Positions 8,826 through 17,636 of a stretch of DNA of 64,000 nucleotides are shown here, one piece after another. The translations under genes and the position numbers were made by a program. Position 1 is the first letter of the stretch; each line of letters opens with the position of its first letter. Source of the DNA: PALG01 sp964495885. GTDB taxonomy: Bacteria; Bacteroidota; Bacteroidia; Flavobacteriales; Flavobacteriaceae. Below the pieces are notes generated by a model, which saw only the letters and a program-made list of their open reading frames with translations, had not been told where the DNA came from and ran no database searches. The stretch is from the NCBI GenBank assembly GCA_964495885.1, contig CAZBWO010000011.1, forward strand, positions 52,355 through 116,354, written 5' to 3'.

Positions 8826-11513
8826 TTACTTAAAAGGTAGTTTAAAAACAAGGGTTGCCCCTGTTTTATTGCCCTTTTTAGCATAAATTTTTCCATGGTG
8901 CATCTCAATGATATGTTTACAAATGGAAAGCCCTAAACCACTACCCATGGGTTTTTTGGTGTTTTGTGTTTTGGATTGGTAAAATTTGTCAAAAATATAA
9001 CGTATATCTTCTTCTGGAATTCCCTTTCCGTTGTCTGAAACACTTACTTTTGCCCACTTCTTTTTGACTTCGCAGGAAATGATAATTTTTCCATCTTCCT
9101 TTGGGACAAACTTGAATGCATTGCCCAGAAGATTGGTGAGTACCTGCAGGATTCGGTCTTCATCATAAGTTACAATAACATTATCCATAGGATGGCAGAT
9201 GATTTCAATCCCTTTTTTATTCGCTATATGGCGTACCCCGTTCACAGCTTTCAGCACAGAAACTTTTAAATCGTTTTTCGCAAGATTTAATTTTTCCCTT
9301 CCAGAGGACAGTTTTTCAAAATCAAGGATATTATTGATTAACCGAGACAAGCGTTCACTATCAGTGAGGATATTGTTCAGGAATTGAAATTTCATTTCAA
9401 CGGGCATTTCCTCATCCTCTAACAACAACTCTGTTGCAGCCCTAATTCCCGTTAATGGGGTTTTTAGCTCATGAGCCACCGTATCCAAAAACTCATCTTT
9501 CTGTTTGTCTTTTACCATCAAACTTTCATTGGCATTCTGTAATTGTTCGGTAAGATGGGTAAGCGCATCCGATTTCTCCCTAAGCAGTTTGTTTTTTGTA
9601 ATGTTGTCTTTAGATTCTTCCAGGATTTTTAACACTTCCACTAGGCTTATTTCCTGTTCCTTGACCACTCCGGAAATAAGTATTTTTGCAGAAGCGCTCC
9701 CAATGGTTCCGGTTAAAAGTTTTTCTGAAAAATTAATCAGACGTGCATCTGCCATTTGTGTATCCTTCGGAAGGTTATATTTATTGAAAAACAGGTTGAG
9801 GGCACGTTGGGTTTGATTTTCCCCTAAAAATTTTGTGAGGACATTTTGAATATCCGAAACATATGCTTCCCCCTTCCAAACCAGTGCACTATCCTGAAGA
9901 GAAGTATATTTTTTGGGGTCTACATACATTTCTGCATAGTTCCGTTCCCGATAATTGCCCTTTTGTAGTAAAGAGATGGTTAGGTAGCAAAATGTATTCA
10001 GCAGTAAACTCCAAAAAAATGCATGTGCTGGAGGAGATAGAAAATCCACTCCAAATAAAGCATAAGGTTTTAAAGCTTCCAACCCAAAAAACCCCTCATC
10101 TATTAATGCTGCTTGCCCGTTATATGCTTCCAATGTGAACGGAAGGATAAGGGTGTATAAGGCAACAAAAAATCCTAAGATGATTCCAATAATTGCTGCC
10201 CTTGAAGTACCTCGATTCCAGTAAAGTCCTATAAAAAAAGAGGGGGCCAATTGAGAAATGACAACAAAGGAGATAAGTCCTATGGAAATAAGGGGCAGTT
10301 CAATAGAGAAATTGGCATAAAACCAATAGGCAATAATGATGATCAAAAAAATAGAGGCCCGACGAATATTTTTAATGTACTTTGCATTTTTTCGGGACTC
10401 TCCCTCACTAAACCTACTTAGAAATCCATAGGGAATCACCAGGTTATTACTCACCATGGTGGAGAGTGCCAAGGTAGAAACAACCACCATGGAAATTACT
10501 GCGGAAAACCCGCCCAAAAAAACCAATGTGGCCAAAAAAGTTTGGCCATTTTCCAGCGGAAGCAAAAGGGTAAAATAGTCACTATTAACAGCATCCCCAA
10601 AAGTGAGTTTTCCTCCCCATGCAATAAAAATCACAAAGAGGTTGAATAGCAAAAGGTACAGCGGGAAAAGCCAAATTGCTTTTTTAAGATACTTTTCCCT
10701 ACTATTTTCCACTACTGATATTTGAAATTGCCTTGGAAGCAGAAAAATGGCAAAAAAGGAAAGCCCAATGGTTAGAAACCAATTGAAACCATCGTCCATC
10801 CCTTGGATATGGGTGAGCTTTTCGAAATCTGGAGTTTGTGAAAATGCATCGTGAATTGCACTGGGGCCATCAAAAAGGGAAAAAGTCACATAACCTCCAA
10901 TAAGCAAGAAGAACACTAGTTTCAATACAGATTCCAGTGCCACCGAAGTAACGATTCCTCTGTGTTTTTCAGAGGCGTCTGTTTTTTGTGTTCCGAAGAA
11001 TGCAGCAAAAATGGCCAAAATTACAGCGATATACAATGTAGAATCATCATAGATACCAGAGGCTACGTAACTGGTCTCATCACTCATGATCTGAAAGGTT
11101 TCAGAAACAGCTTTTAGCTGTAGGGCAATGTAGGGAACGGTGCCAATGACACAGATAAGCGTTACCAAAGCACCAAGAAACCGATGGTTTCCGTGGCGTA
11201 ATGATAGAAAATCGGCAATGGAAGAAATCTTGTGCTGTTTTGAAATCCGCATGATTTTCCGAAGCAAAACAATCCAAAGCGGGAAGGCAATCACAGGCCC
11301 TAAGTAGATAGGCAAAAAATGAATCCCACTATTTGCGGCTACCCCAATACTTCCGTAGTAGGTCCATGCAGAGCAATAAACGGCAAGGGACAAAGTATAA
11401 ATATATGGATTGTTCACCCATTTGCTTTTCGCATTCTTTTCGGCTAAAAAAGCAATGTAAAAGAGGACAGATAAATACCCAATAATGATGGCGAAAAGAA
11501 GGTAATTACTCAT
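8826..11513 (-). CDS. Sodium:solute symporter-histidine kinase fusion (CbrA-type sensor)
   Basis: 895 residues. The N-terminal ~500 residues form a multi-helix SLC5/SSS transporter-like domain. A cytoplasmic linker follows, then a HisKA domain with H681 in the motif AHELKTPLTG, and a HATPase domain with N-box (NLLGNAFKF), DNGKGIPEE and GSGLGLSICKHIIE. The architecture matches CbrA-type kinases, in which a transporter-like part is thought to sense a nutrient. It sits between an acetate symporter operon and two acyl-CoA synthetases, with a single-domain receiver directly downstream. It probably senses a short-chain acid or its flux and controls uptake and activation. Overlaps the preceding small gene by 8 nt. 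Confidence 0.92.
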   Translation of the reverse strand: MSNYLLFAIIIGYLSVLFYIAFLAEKNAKSKWVNNPYIYTLSLAVYCSAWTYYGSIGVAANSGIHFLPIYLGPVIAFPLWIVLLRKIMRISKQHKISSIADFLSLRHGNHRFLGALVTLICVIGTVPYIALQLKAVSETFQIMSDETSYVASGIYDDSTLYIAVILAIFAAFFGTQKTDASEKHRGIVTSVALESVLKLVFFLLIGGYVTFSLFDGPSAIHDAFSQTPDFEKLTHIQGMDDGFNWFLTIGLSFFAIFLLPRQFQISVVENSREKYLKKAIWLFPLYLLLFNLFVIFIAWGGKLTFGDAVNSDYFTLLLPLENGQTFLATLVFLGGFSAVISMVVVSTLALSTMVSNNLVIPYGFLSRFSEGESRKNAKYIKNIRRASIFLIIIIAYWFYANFSIELPLISIGLISFVVISQLAPSFFIGLYWNRGTSRAAIIGIILGFFVALYTLILPFTLEAYNGQAALIDEGFFGLEALKPYALFGVDFLSPPAHAFFWSLLLNTFCYLTISLLQKGNYRERNYAEMYVDPKKYTSLQDSALVWKGEAYVSDIQNVLTKFLGENQTQRALNLFFNKYNLPKDTQMADARLINFSEKLLTGTIGSASAKILISGVVKEQEISLVEVLKILEESKDNITKNKLLREKSDALTHLTEQLQNANESLMVKDKQKDEFLDTVAHELKTPLTGIRAATELLLEDEEMPVEMKFQFLNNILTDSERLSRLINNILDFEKLSSGREKLNLAKNDLKVSVLKAVNGVRHIANKKGIEIICHPMDNVIVTYDEDRILQVLTNLLGNAFKFVPKEDGKIIISCEVKKKWAKVSVSDNGKGIPEEDIRYIFDKFYQSKTQNTKKPMGSGLGLSICKHIIEMHHGKIYAKKGNKTGATLVFKLPFK

Positions 11514-11700
11514 AGTGCCTTGATAATATGATATAGGAAATTACAATGGCAATGGCCCAGACCAAAAAGCAATAGAAGTAAAAAACAGGAAACCCAAAGA
11601 TAGCCCCATCCCCACTAAAAATAAGCAACAAAGGCACATTGAAAAGTGCCAATAATGCCAAGGAAAGGATTATCAGTTTTTGTTCGTGTCTTTTTTTCAC
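11506..11700 (-). CDS. Small two-helix membrane protein preceding the symporter-kinase
   Basis: 64 residues with a basic start (MKKRHEQK) and two hydrophobic helices (~9-29 and ~36-58). The start is GTG at 11700; the basic N-terminus and the downstream overlap support it. It overlaps the sensor-kinase start by 8 nt, which implies translational coupling. Its size and layout resemble the DUF4212 class of small subunits that accompany SSS transporters, so it may be the small partner of the symporter-like sensor domain. That role is inferred from position and topology. Confidence 0.7.
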   Translation of the reverse strand: MKKRHEQKLIILSLALLALFNVPLLLIFSGDGAIFGFPVFYFYCFLVWAIAIVISYIILSRHYE

Positions 11701-11721
11701 GGAATGAAGATACTTAAAATT

Positions 11722-11758
11722 AAAAAAACAGCGCTCTTAGAATGAGAACGCTGTTTTT
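11722..11758 (-). terminator. Intrinsic terminator after the acetate symporter gene
   Basis: Stem arms AAAAACAGCG (11724-11733) and CGCTGTTTTT (11749-11758) extend inward after one mismatch with TCT/AGA. On the minus strand the stem is followed by a T-run. It separates the porin-DUF4212-symporter unit from the small protein-kinase-receiver-synthetase unit. Confidence 0.85.
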
Positions 11759-11779
11759 ACTAACAACCAAACCAATTTA

Positions 11780-13546
11780 CTAGTGCTGTTGGGCTTCTCC
11801 AGCACCACTTGGTATTCTAATATGCTCTACAATGTCCTGTACATTTTTTGGCGGAGCAGCGGTTACCCTTGAAATGACCACGGAAATCACCACGTTTACA
11901 ATCATAGCTATGGTTCCGAAGCCTTCAGGGGAAGTTCCAAACCACCAGTCTTCAGCAGTTCCTCCTCCAAACATTCCTAATTTGTATTTCATCATATAAA
12001 ATAACATCAATAGTATTCCAACGACCATTCCCGTTACCGCTCCTTGTTTGTTCATTCGTTTGTCAAAAATCCCTAAAATGATGGCTGGGAAGAAGGAAGC
12101 TGCCGCAAGCCCGAATGCGAGGGCAACAACCGCTGCAACAAATCCTGGCGGGTTGATTCCGAAGTATCCAGCAATGATGATGGCTCCAAGGATAGAGAAA
12201 CGTGCTGCCCAAAGCTCTCCTTTTTCGGAAATATTAGGCTTAATCTGTTTTTTAATCAAATCGTGTGAAATAGAAGTTGAAATAACCAACAATAATCCAG
12301 CTGCTGTTGAAAGCGCAGCTGCTAATCCCCCTGCTGCAACTAAAGCAATAACCCAGTTAGGGAGCTTGGCAATTTCTGGATTGGCCAATACCATGATATC
12401 GCGGTCCACGTACAATTCATTTGTTTCGCCATTGGCATTTGAGATAGTGCGTTCACCATGTGTTCCTCGGCCTTCGGTGTACACAGGTTTTTTTCCGTCA
12501 ATTGCACTTCCGGCTACATACTGTATTTTTCCATCCCCATTTTTATCACTCCAGGCAATGAGTCCGGTGTCCTCCCAATTTTTAAACCATTGGGGTACTT
12601 CCGTATAGTTGGTATTTTCAACCGTTTCAATAAGGTTTGTTCTGGCGAATACAGCTACAGCAGGTGCTGTGGTATATAGGATAGCAATGAACAATAAAGC
12701 CAATCCAGCCGATTTCCGGGCATCTTTCACCTTGGGAACGGTAAAAAACCGAACAATTACGTGAGGTAATCCCGCCGTACCCACCATAAGCGCTAGGGTA
12801 ATTGCAAATACGTCCCAAGTAGATTTGGTTCCAGAGGTGTATTCTTTAAACCCTAATTGGGTATGTAGGTTATCCAGTTTTTCCAATAGATATGTACCAT
12901 CTTCCAGTGTACCTCCCATTCCAATTTGAGGGATAGGGTTACCTGTCATTTGTATGGAGATAAATATTGCCGGCACCATGAATGCGAATATCAACACACA
13001 ATATTGTGCTACCTGGGTATAGGTGATTCCTTTCATTCCGCCAAGGAAGGCAAAAACCAGCACCACGGCCATTCCAATAATCACTCCAAGGGTAATATCT
13101 ACTTGAAGAAATTGGGAGAATACAATACCTACCCCCCGCATTTGTCCCGCCACATAGGTGAAGGATACAATTAGTGCACAAATAACTGCTACGGTTCTTG
13201 CGGTGTTTGAATAATACCGATCCCCAATAAAATCTGGAACCGTAAATTTTCCAAATTTCCGTAAATATGGGGCTAAAAGGAGTGCTAGTAGTACATATCC
13301 TCCGGTCCATCCCATAAGGAAAACAGAACCGTCGTATCCCATGAAGGAAATTAATCCGGCCATAGAGATAAAAGAAGCCGCGCTCATCCAATCGGCGGCT
13401 GTAGCCATTCCGTTTGCTAGTGGGGAAACACCTCCGCCAGCTACGTAAAATTCTTTAGTGGAACCCGCTCGGGCCCAAATTGCAATTCCAAAATAGAGGG
13501 TGAATGTAACCCCTACTAAAATCCATGTCCAAACTTGAACGCTCAT
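11780..13546 (-). CDS. actP: Cation:acetate symporter (SSS family, ActP-like)
   Basis: 588 residues with about 13 membrane helices. It has the SSS-family layout and the early segment ARAGSTKEFYVAGGGVSPLANGMATAADWMSAASF typical of ActP/DctP-like acetate symporters (shown here only as a region, residues ~25-60). A long hydrophilic loop (~305-370, containing a DKNGDGK stretch) interrupts the helices. It imports acetate or related monocarboxylates with sodium. The DUF4212 small subunit is encoded directly upstream, and acs and prpE-like genes lie downstream past a terminator. The symbol is by similarity and context; the substrate could include propionate. Confidence 0.88.
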   Translation of the reverse strand: MSVQVWTWILVGVTFTLYFGIAIWARAGSTKEFYVAGGGVSPLANGMATAADWMSAASFISMAGLISFMGYDGSVFLMGWTGGYVLLALLLAPYLRKFGKFTVPDFIGDRYYSNTARTVAVICALIVSFTYVAGQMRGVGIVFSQFLQVDITLGVIIGMAVVLVFAFLGGMKGITYTQVAQYCVLIFAFMVPAIFISIQMTGNPIPQIGMGGTLEDGTYLLEKLDNLHTQLGFKEYTSGTKSTWDVFAITLALMVGTAGLPHVIVRFFTVPKVKDARKSAGLALLFIAILYTTAPAVAVFARTNLIETVENTNYTEVPQWFKNWEDTGLIAWSDKNGDGKIQYVAGSAIDGKKPVYTEGRGTHGERTISNANGETNELYVDRDIMVLANPEIAKLPNWVIALVAAGGLAAALSTAAGLLLVISTSISHDLIKKQIKPNISEKGELWAARFSILGAIIIAGYFGINPPGFVAAVVALAFGLAAASFFPAIILGIFDKRMNKQGAVTGMVVGILLMLFYMMKYKLGMFGGGTAEDWWFGTSPEGFGTIAMIVNVVISVVISRVTAAPPKNVQDIVEHIRIPSGAGEAQQH

Positions 13547-13570
13547 AATATGTAGTTTTTTTAGTTAGGG

Positions 13571-13828
13571 CTACTCGTCGTAACCGTATTTTTTATCGAG
13601 TTTATTCATTAATCTCACGTATACGAAAATAAGGATCACGAATACGTAGATAGAGCCTTGTTGGGCGAACCAGAATCCTAGTTTGAACCCTCCTAATTTG
13701 ATGCTATTGAGCGCATCGCAAAATATGATGCCACATCCATAGGAAACGATAAACCAGATGGTAAGAAGGATTACCAGGTATTTCAGGTTTTCTTTCCAAT
13801 AGGCAACTGCTTTGTTTTTTTCAGTCAT
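13571..13828 (-). CDS. DUF4212 sodium/substrate symporter small subunit
   Basis: 85 residues with two membrane helices (~14-32 and ~48-68) and a short charged tail. The pattern YWKENLKYLVILLTIWF... GFKLGFWFAQQGSIYVFVILIF is characteristic of DUF4212, which is nearly always encoded next to ActP-like symporters. It starts 11 nt after the porin gene and ends 24 nt before the symporter. It is thought to be an accessory subunit needed for transport. Confidence 0.9.
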   Translation of the reverse strand: MTEKNKAVAYWKENLKYLVILLTIWFIVSYGCGIIFCDALNSIKLGGFKLGFWFAQQGSIYVFVILIFVYVRLMNKLDKKYGYDE

Positions 13829-13839
13829 GATTATTGATA

Positions 13840-15090
13840 TTAGAGATAGATCATGGCTTGCAGCGTAACAGTTCCTTGTTCGCTATCGCCAAATTTTTGA
13901 TTTTTATATTCCAAGGTAAGTTTGGAGTTGTGACCGCTAAAGAAGGCGTTTGCCCCTAGTCCGAATACATTTCGGTTGTCATCTACTGCATCATAGCTAT
14001 TGGAAGCAAAGGATACAAATGGTTGGAAACGGGTTTTCTTATCGGTTCCAGGAATCACATATCCAGCATGTGCAAAGAGCATGCTTCCAGTTCCGTAGGC
14101 GCTATAAAGGTAATTTTCACCGTAATCATTAGATTGAAAGGTAGCATATCCTGTAATGGCAGCACCATTTTCTCCTAGCGGGGCATCATAAAATGCATCT
14201 ACGGCAAATATAGCCACATCTTCTCCTTGCAGTTCTCCGCTTTCCAATCTAACAGCTCCACTTGGATGGAAGAAAAATCCAGCCCCTACATTGAAGACTT
14301 TTTTGGTCCCAAGATAAGTTCCCACTTTGTAGGGAAGGAAATTAGATTCCTGATCAAAAATCTGATAATCAAAATAACCAGCATAGGTAAAACCAGCATC
14401 TTTAGAGCCTAAGAGCTTTTTCCCTGCATAATATGTTCTATTAGGGTCTAATGCTACATTTCCTTCATCATCATATTGAATCACATTCTCAACTTCCAGA
14501 CTATTGGTAAGGGCATCGTTTATTGCTACCCGATATTGTAGTTTTCCAAACTTTCCTTTTCCGTAAACACCAAGATGTCTAGCAAATTGATCTGAAAGCC
14601 CAATTGTTGCCCAAGACTGTCTGTTGTTGTCTAGGGTTAACATATTGAGTGTGCTTTGATTGTTTAAACGGGAAATCCCGTTCCAATAATGGAGACCACC
14701 CCCAATGGCATGATCAGATCCAATGGAATATTGGGCCCATACATCATGAAAGAATAATTGGGAGCCACTTCCTTTTCCTGTAGGACTTAATTGTCCTGCA
14801 TTTAGACTATTTAGTCCAAAATGGGTAAGAATCAGGAAGTCTTTGTTGATTTGCGCAAAAGCAAGGATACGGGCCCTTCTAAGGTTGAATCCAAGGTTAC
14901 TGGAATTGTCTGGAACTTCGTCTGTGTACGTTGCTTGAACTTGTGCCCAAGAAATGATGCGGAGGTACTTGTTTCCCTCCTCATCAAATTTCACTTTGAG
15001 TCCGCCACCATAATCTGGTGAGCCTTGCGAAAAGGCATTCTGAAAAGCAAACAAACAGCAGCTTAACAGGATTAGAGCAAGTTTTCTCAT
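13840..15090 (-). CDS. Outer-membrane porin (phosphate-selective porin O/P-like)
   Basis: 416 residues. The signal peptide is MRKLALILLSCCLFAFQNAFSQ, followed by alternating amphipathic beta-strands with many aromatic residues and a C-terminus (ALTLEYKNQKFGDSEQGTVTLQAMIYL region) typical of 16-strand OprO/OprP-like porins. As first gene of the porin-DUF4212-symporter unit it probably lets short-chain acids cross the outer membrane. This is a context inference, because the family name reflects phosphate. The ~110-nt gap to the InsA-like gene upstream must hold its promoter. I saw no clean TAnnTTTG box there. Confidence 0.8.
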   Translation of the reverse strand: MRKLALILLSCCLFAFQNAFSQGSPDYGGGLKVKFDEEGNKYLRIISWAQVQATYTDEVPDNSSNLGFNLRRARILAFAQINKDFLILTHFGLNSLNAGQLSPTGKGSGSQLFFHDVWAQYSIGSDHAIGGGLHYWNGISRLNNQSTLNMLTLDNNRQSWATIGLSDQFARHLGVYGKGKFGKLQYRVAINDALTNSLEVENVIQYDDEGNVALDPNRTYYAGKKLLGSKDAGFTYAGYFDYQIFDQESNFLPYKVGTYLGTKKVFNVGAGFFFHPSGAVRLESGELQGEDVAIFAVDAFYDAPLGENGAAITGYATFQSNDYGENYLYSAYGTGSMLFAHAGYVIPGTDKKTRFQPFVSFASNSYDAVDDNRNVFGLGANAFFSGHNSKLTLEYKNQKFGDSEQGTVTLQAMIYL

Positions 15091-15182
15091 TTTTTGGTCG
15101 ATTAATTAGAGTTAATAATTGGTCTTGTGTGCCTTACGAATCTCCAAAAAAGAATGAGTGCAATAAAAAGTAATATATATAT

Positions 15183-15655
15183 TTGCTAATAAAGTATAGT
15201 TAATCCCTAAAACGCTCCCATTTAATAAGCATAAACTTGTCTCCAAGCTCTGTGATAACTACACCAGCCCCTGAAAGATTTTCGGTTCTTTGAAAGTAAT
15301 TTGAAAGTTCGTTCGCGTTTAGGATTCGGTAGGTTGGATGGTAATCGCCGTGGTACGGTCTCTTGATATTGTATTTTTTCACCCAATTAATAATACTCAC
15401 ATGGGAGACACCCAATATACGTTCTATTTCCCGGTAGGTGAGGCCCTCTAGATAAAGCTGTAGTGCTTTGTTTACGTAGTAGTCATCAATTTTTTTCCCT
15501 AGTTTGTTCACTGTAAAATAATACTTGCATTCCTTGCATTTGTAACGCTGCCTATTGGCTACAATACCGCTTTTGATATAGCTTTCGGAACCGCAATTGG
15601 GACAGTGATTAATTTTCATATATATAAAATTAGCATAAATATATTTATTTAGCAA
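15183..15655. repeat. Short imperfect inverted repeats flanking the InsA-like gene
   Basis: Reading inward from both sides, TTGCTAATAAAGTATA (15183-15198, plus) and TTGCTAAATAAATATA (15640-15655, minus) agree at 15 positions if one compensating one-base gap is allowed on each side. A further GCTAA lies on the minus strand near 15631-15635. The repeats bracket the InsA-like coding region. They could be relic ends of an IS-like element or duplicated operators bound by the encoded protein. The DNA is AT-rich, so part of the match could be chance. Confidence 0.45.
15200..15619 (-). CDS. IS1 InsA-like zinc-ribbon/HTH protein, probably a domesticated regulator
   Basis: 139 residues from ATG 15619 (MKINHCPNCG). 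An earlier in-frame ATG at 15655 is less likely because its N-terminal codons fall inside the flanking repeat. Residues ~6-35 form a Cys4 zinc ribbon (CPNCG... CKECKYYF) like IS1 InsA. Residues ~50-85 form a helix-turn-helix (TYREIERILGVSHVSIINWV). The C-terminus (LSGAGVVITELGDKFMLIKWERF) is not a DDE transposase domain, and no InsB partner follows. It lies between the leftward porin operon and the rightward DUF294 gene, where a regulator of either could sit. It is probably a transcription factor recruited from an IS; function not proven. Confidence 0.75.
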   Translation of the reverse strand: MKINHCPNCGSESYIKSGIVANRQRYKCKECKYYFTVNKLGKKIDDYYVNKALQLYLEGLTYREIERILGVSHVSIINWVKKYNIKRPYHGDYHPTYRILNANELSNYFQRTENLSGAGVVITELGDKFMLIKWERFRD

Positions 15656-15729
15656 TAATTGTTAACGAAATGTAAAAGAATTTTCTACCTTGTCTATGCA
15701 AAACCACTAGTATTTCTAAGCGTTCAATC

Positions 15730-17634
15730 ATGGGAAACAATACAATTTCCTTACGGATATTTGATTTTCTAAAGAATTTTCCGCCATTTCATATTCTTGA
15801 AAAGGAACAACTTCTGGAAATTAGTAGCGCTGTGAAAGTGCTTTATTTTGAAGATGGCGAAACAGTTTTTAAGTTAGGAGATTTACCGCAACCACACTTT
15901 TTTGTGGTTCATGAGGGCGCTGTTGGTTTGTACTCAGATACTGAAGGCGGGCAACTGCTCATTAATATTTGTGACGAAGGCGAGGTATTTGGTCTTCGTC
16001 CAATTATAGAAAAGGATGCCTACAAGCTTCATGCATCCACCAGGGAAGAATCCATTCTTTATGCCATTCCTGTTGATGCTATTTTGCCATTTATGGAAGT
16101 GAATGCAGAATTGAAGCAATTTATAATCGCTAGTTTTAATGTAAATCTTGCGAACGGCGGCAAACAATTTTCCACTACTTCCTCGAAAGAACCGTTTAGT
16201 GATGGGTTTTTTGATCATCAACTAGTACAATTTAGCAAGAACCCTATTGTTTGTGATGATTCCCATACCATTCAGCAAGCTGCTTTGTTAATGGAAAAAC
16301 ATCGGGTAGGATCTGTAATTGTAGTAAACGATCAATATCCAAAAGGGATCATAACCGATAAGGATTTGAGGCTTAAGGTAGCCACTGGAAAGGTGGGAAT
16401 TAATGCTTTGGCCTCAGAAATTATGTCTTCCCCGGTTATCACGGCTTCAGCTCAATTAACAGTTGCCGAAGCACAGATTATGATGCTTCAGCATAAAATA
16501 ACACACTTGTGCATCACTAAAGATGGGACACCCCAAAGTGTTTTGGTCGGGGTACTTTCCGAACACGATATTGTAGCTCTTAGAAGCAACAATCCTTATT
16601 CCTTGCTAAAGGAAATAAAAAGGGCCAAGGATATAGAGGGGGTAAAAAACTGTCGTTTAAAGCTTTCCAAACTTATTGAAAAGTATATACAACAACAGGC
16701 TCCCATGGTTTTCGTTACTCAAATTTCGGGAGCTATAAATGATGCCCTTACACAACAAATTATCAAATTGAGTATTGCAGAAATGGACACTCCGCCGCCT
16801 GTTCCTTTTGGTTGGTTAGCATTGGGTAGCCAAGGAAGGAATGAGCAATTACTGTTAACAGATCAAGATAATGCCTTGGTTTTTGGGGAGGTGACAGAAG
16901 CTGAAAAGAAAGTTGTGTCACAGTATTTTTTATCCCTTGCGGAAAAAGTAAATACGGGCCTTCATACTATTGGTTATGTATATTGCCCTGCGGAGATGAT
17001 GGCCAAAAACCCCAAGTGGTGTCTTTCATTGACAGATTGGAAAAAACAATTTCAGCATTGGATTACCCGCCCGGATGAAGAGTCTATGATGTTGTGTACG
17101 ATCTTTTTTGATTTCAAATGTGTTTACGGGGATGCATCACTTTCCGAAGCTTTGGCGCAACATATTTTTTCTTCCATTGGGGATTATGAGGTGTTTTTGA
17201 ACTATCTCGCACGAAATGCAATTCAAAACCCTGCCCCAATTGGCTTTTTTAGACAATTTATTGTAGAAAAGGATGCGCAGCACAAAAATGAATTTGACTT
17301 AAAGGCGAGGGCACTTATGCCTTTAATTGATGCTGCTAGGGTTTTATTGTTTTCACATAGTGTAAGCGGAAAAAATAATACCATGGAACGATACGAAGCC
17401 TTGATGGAAATTGAGCCACAGAATGAAGAATTGTTTGCATCTTGCCAAGAAGCATTTTCCCTGCTGTTACGGTTCAGAACAGAGCAGGGGTTTAAGGCAG
17501 AGGACTCTGGAAGATACCTTCCGCTGGAATCTTTAAATAAAATGGAAAAGTTGCAACTACGAGCTTGTTTCAAACCTTTAAAGGATATTCAGGAGTTGCT
17601 TCGGGTTCGTTTTCAACTTTCACAAATCACCTAA
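15730..17634 (+). CDS. DUF294 nucleotidyltransferase-like protein with cNMP-binding and CBS domains
   Basis: 634 residues. Domains in order: cyclic-nucleotide-binding-like fold (~10-130), a pair of CBS domains (~165-290), a DUF294 nucleotidyltransferase-like domain (~310-450) with GSQGRNEQLLLTDQDNA, i.e. the GSxxR and DxD elements seen in GlnD/GlnE relatives, and DUF294_C (~480-620). The set suggests a signalling enzyme or regulator responding to adenyl nucleotides. Such proteins are often encoded beside acetate symporters and acs, as here. It is divergent from the InsA-like gene and porin operon. The exonuclease gene begins 2 nt after its stop. Confidence 0.88.
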   Translation: MGNNTISLRIFDFLKNFPPFHILEKEQLLEISSAVKVLYFEDGETVFKLGDLPQPHFFVVHEGAVGLYSDTEGGQLLINICDEGEVFGLRPIIEKDAYKLHASTREESILYAIPVDAILPFMEVNAELKQFIIASFNVNLANGGKQFSTTSSKEPFSDGFFDHQLVQFSKNPIVCDDSHTIQQAALLMEKHRVGSVIVVNDQYPKGIITDKDLRLKVATGKVGINALASEIMSSPVITASAQLTVAEAQIMMLQHKITHLCITKDGTPQSVLVGVLSEHDIVALRSNNPYSLLKEIKRAKDIEGVKNCRLKLSKLIEKYIQQQAPMVFVTQISGAINDALTQQIIKLSIAEMDTPPPVPFGWLALGSQGRNEQLLLTDQDNALVFGEVTEAEKKVVSQYFLSLAEKVNTGLHTIGYVYCPAEMMAKNPKWCLSLTDWKKQFQHWITRPDEESMMLCTIFFDFKCVYGDASLSEALAQHIFSSIGDYEVFLNYLARNAIQNPAPIGFFRQFIVEKDAQHKNEFDLKARALMPLIDAARVLLFSHSVSGKNNTMERYEALMEIEPQNEELFASCQEAFSLLLRFRTEQGFKAEDSGRYLPLESLNKMEKLQLRACFKPLKDIQELLRVRFQLSQIT

Positions 17635-17636
17635 TT

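Noticed and set aside
17565..17636. Longer exonuclease start at ATG 17565
   Set aside because: It would overlap the DUF294 gene by 70 nt and add residues with no match to the family; TTG 17637 fits better.
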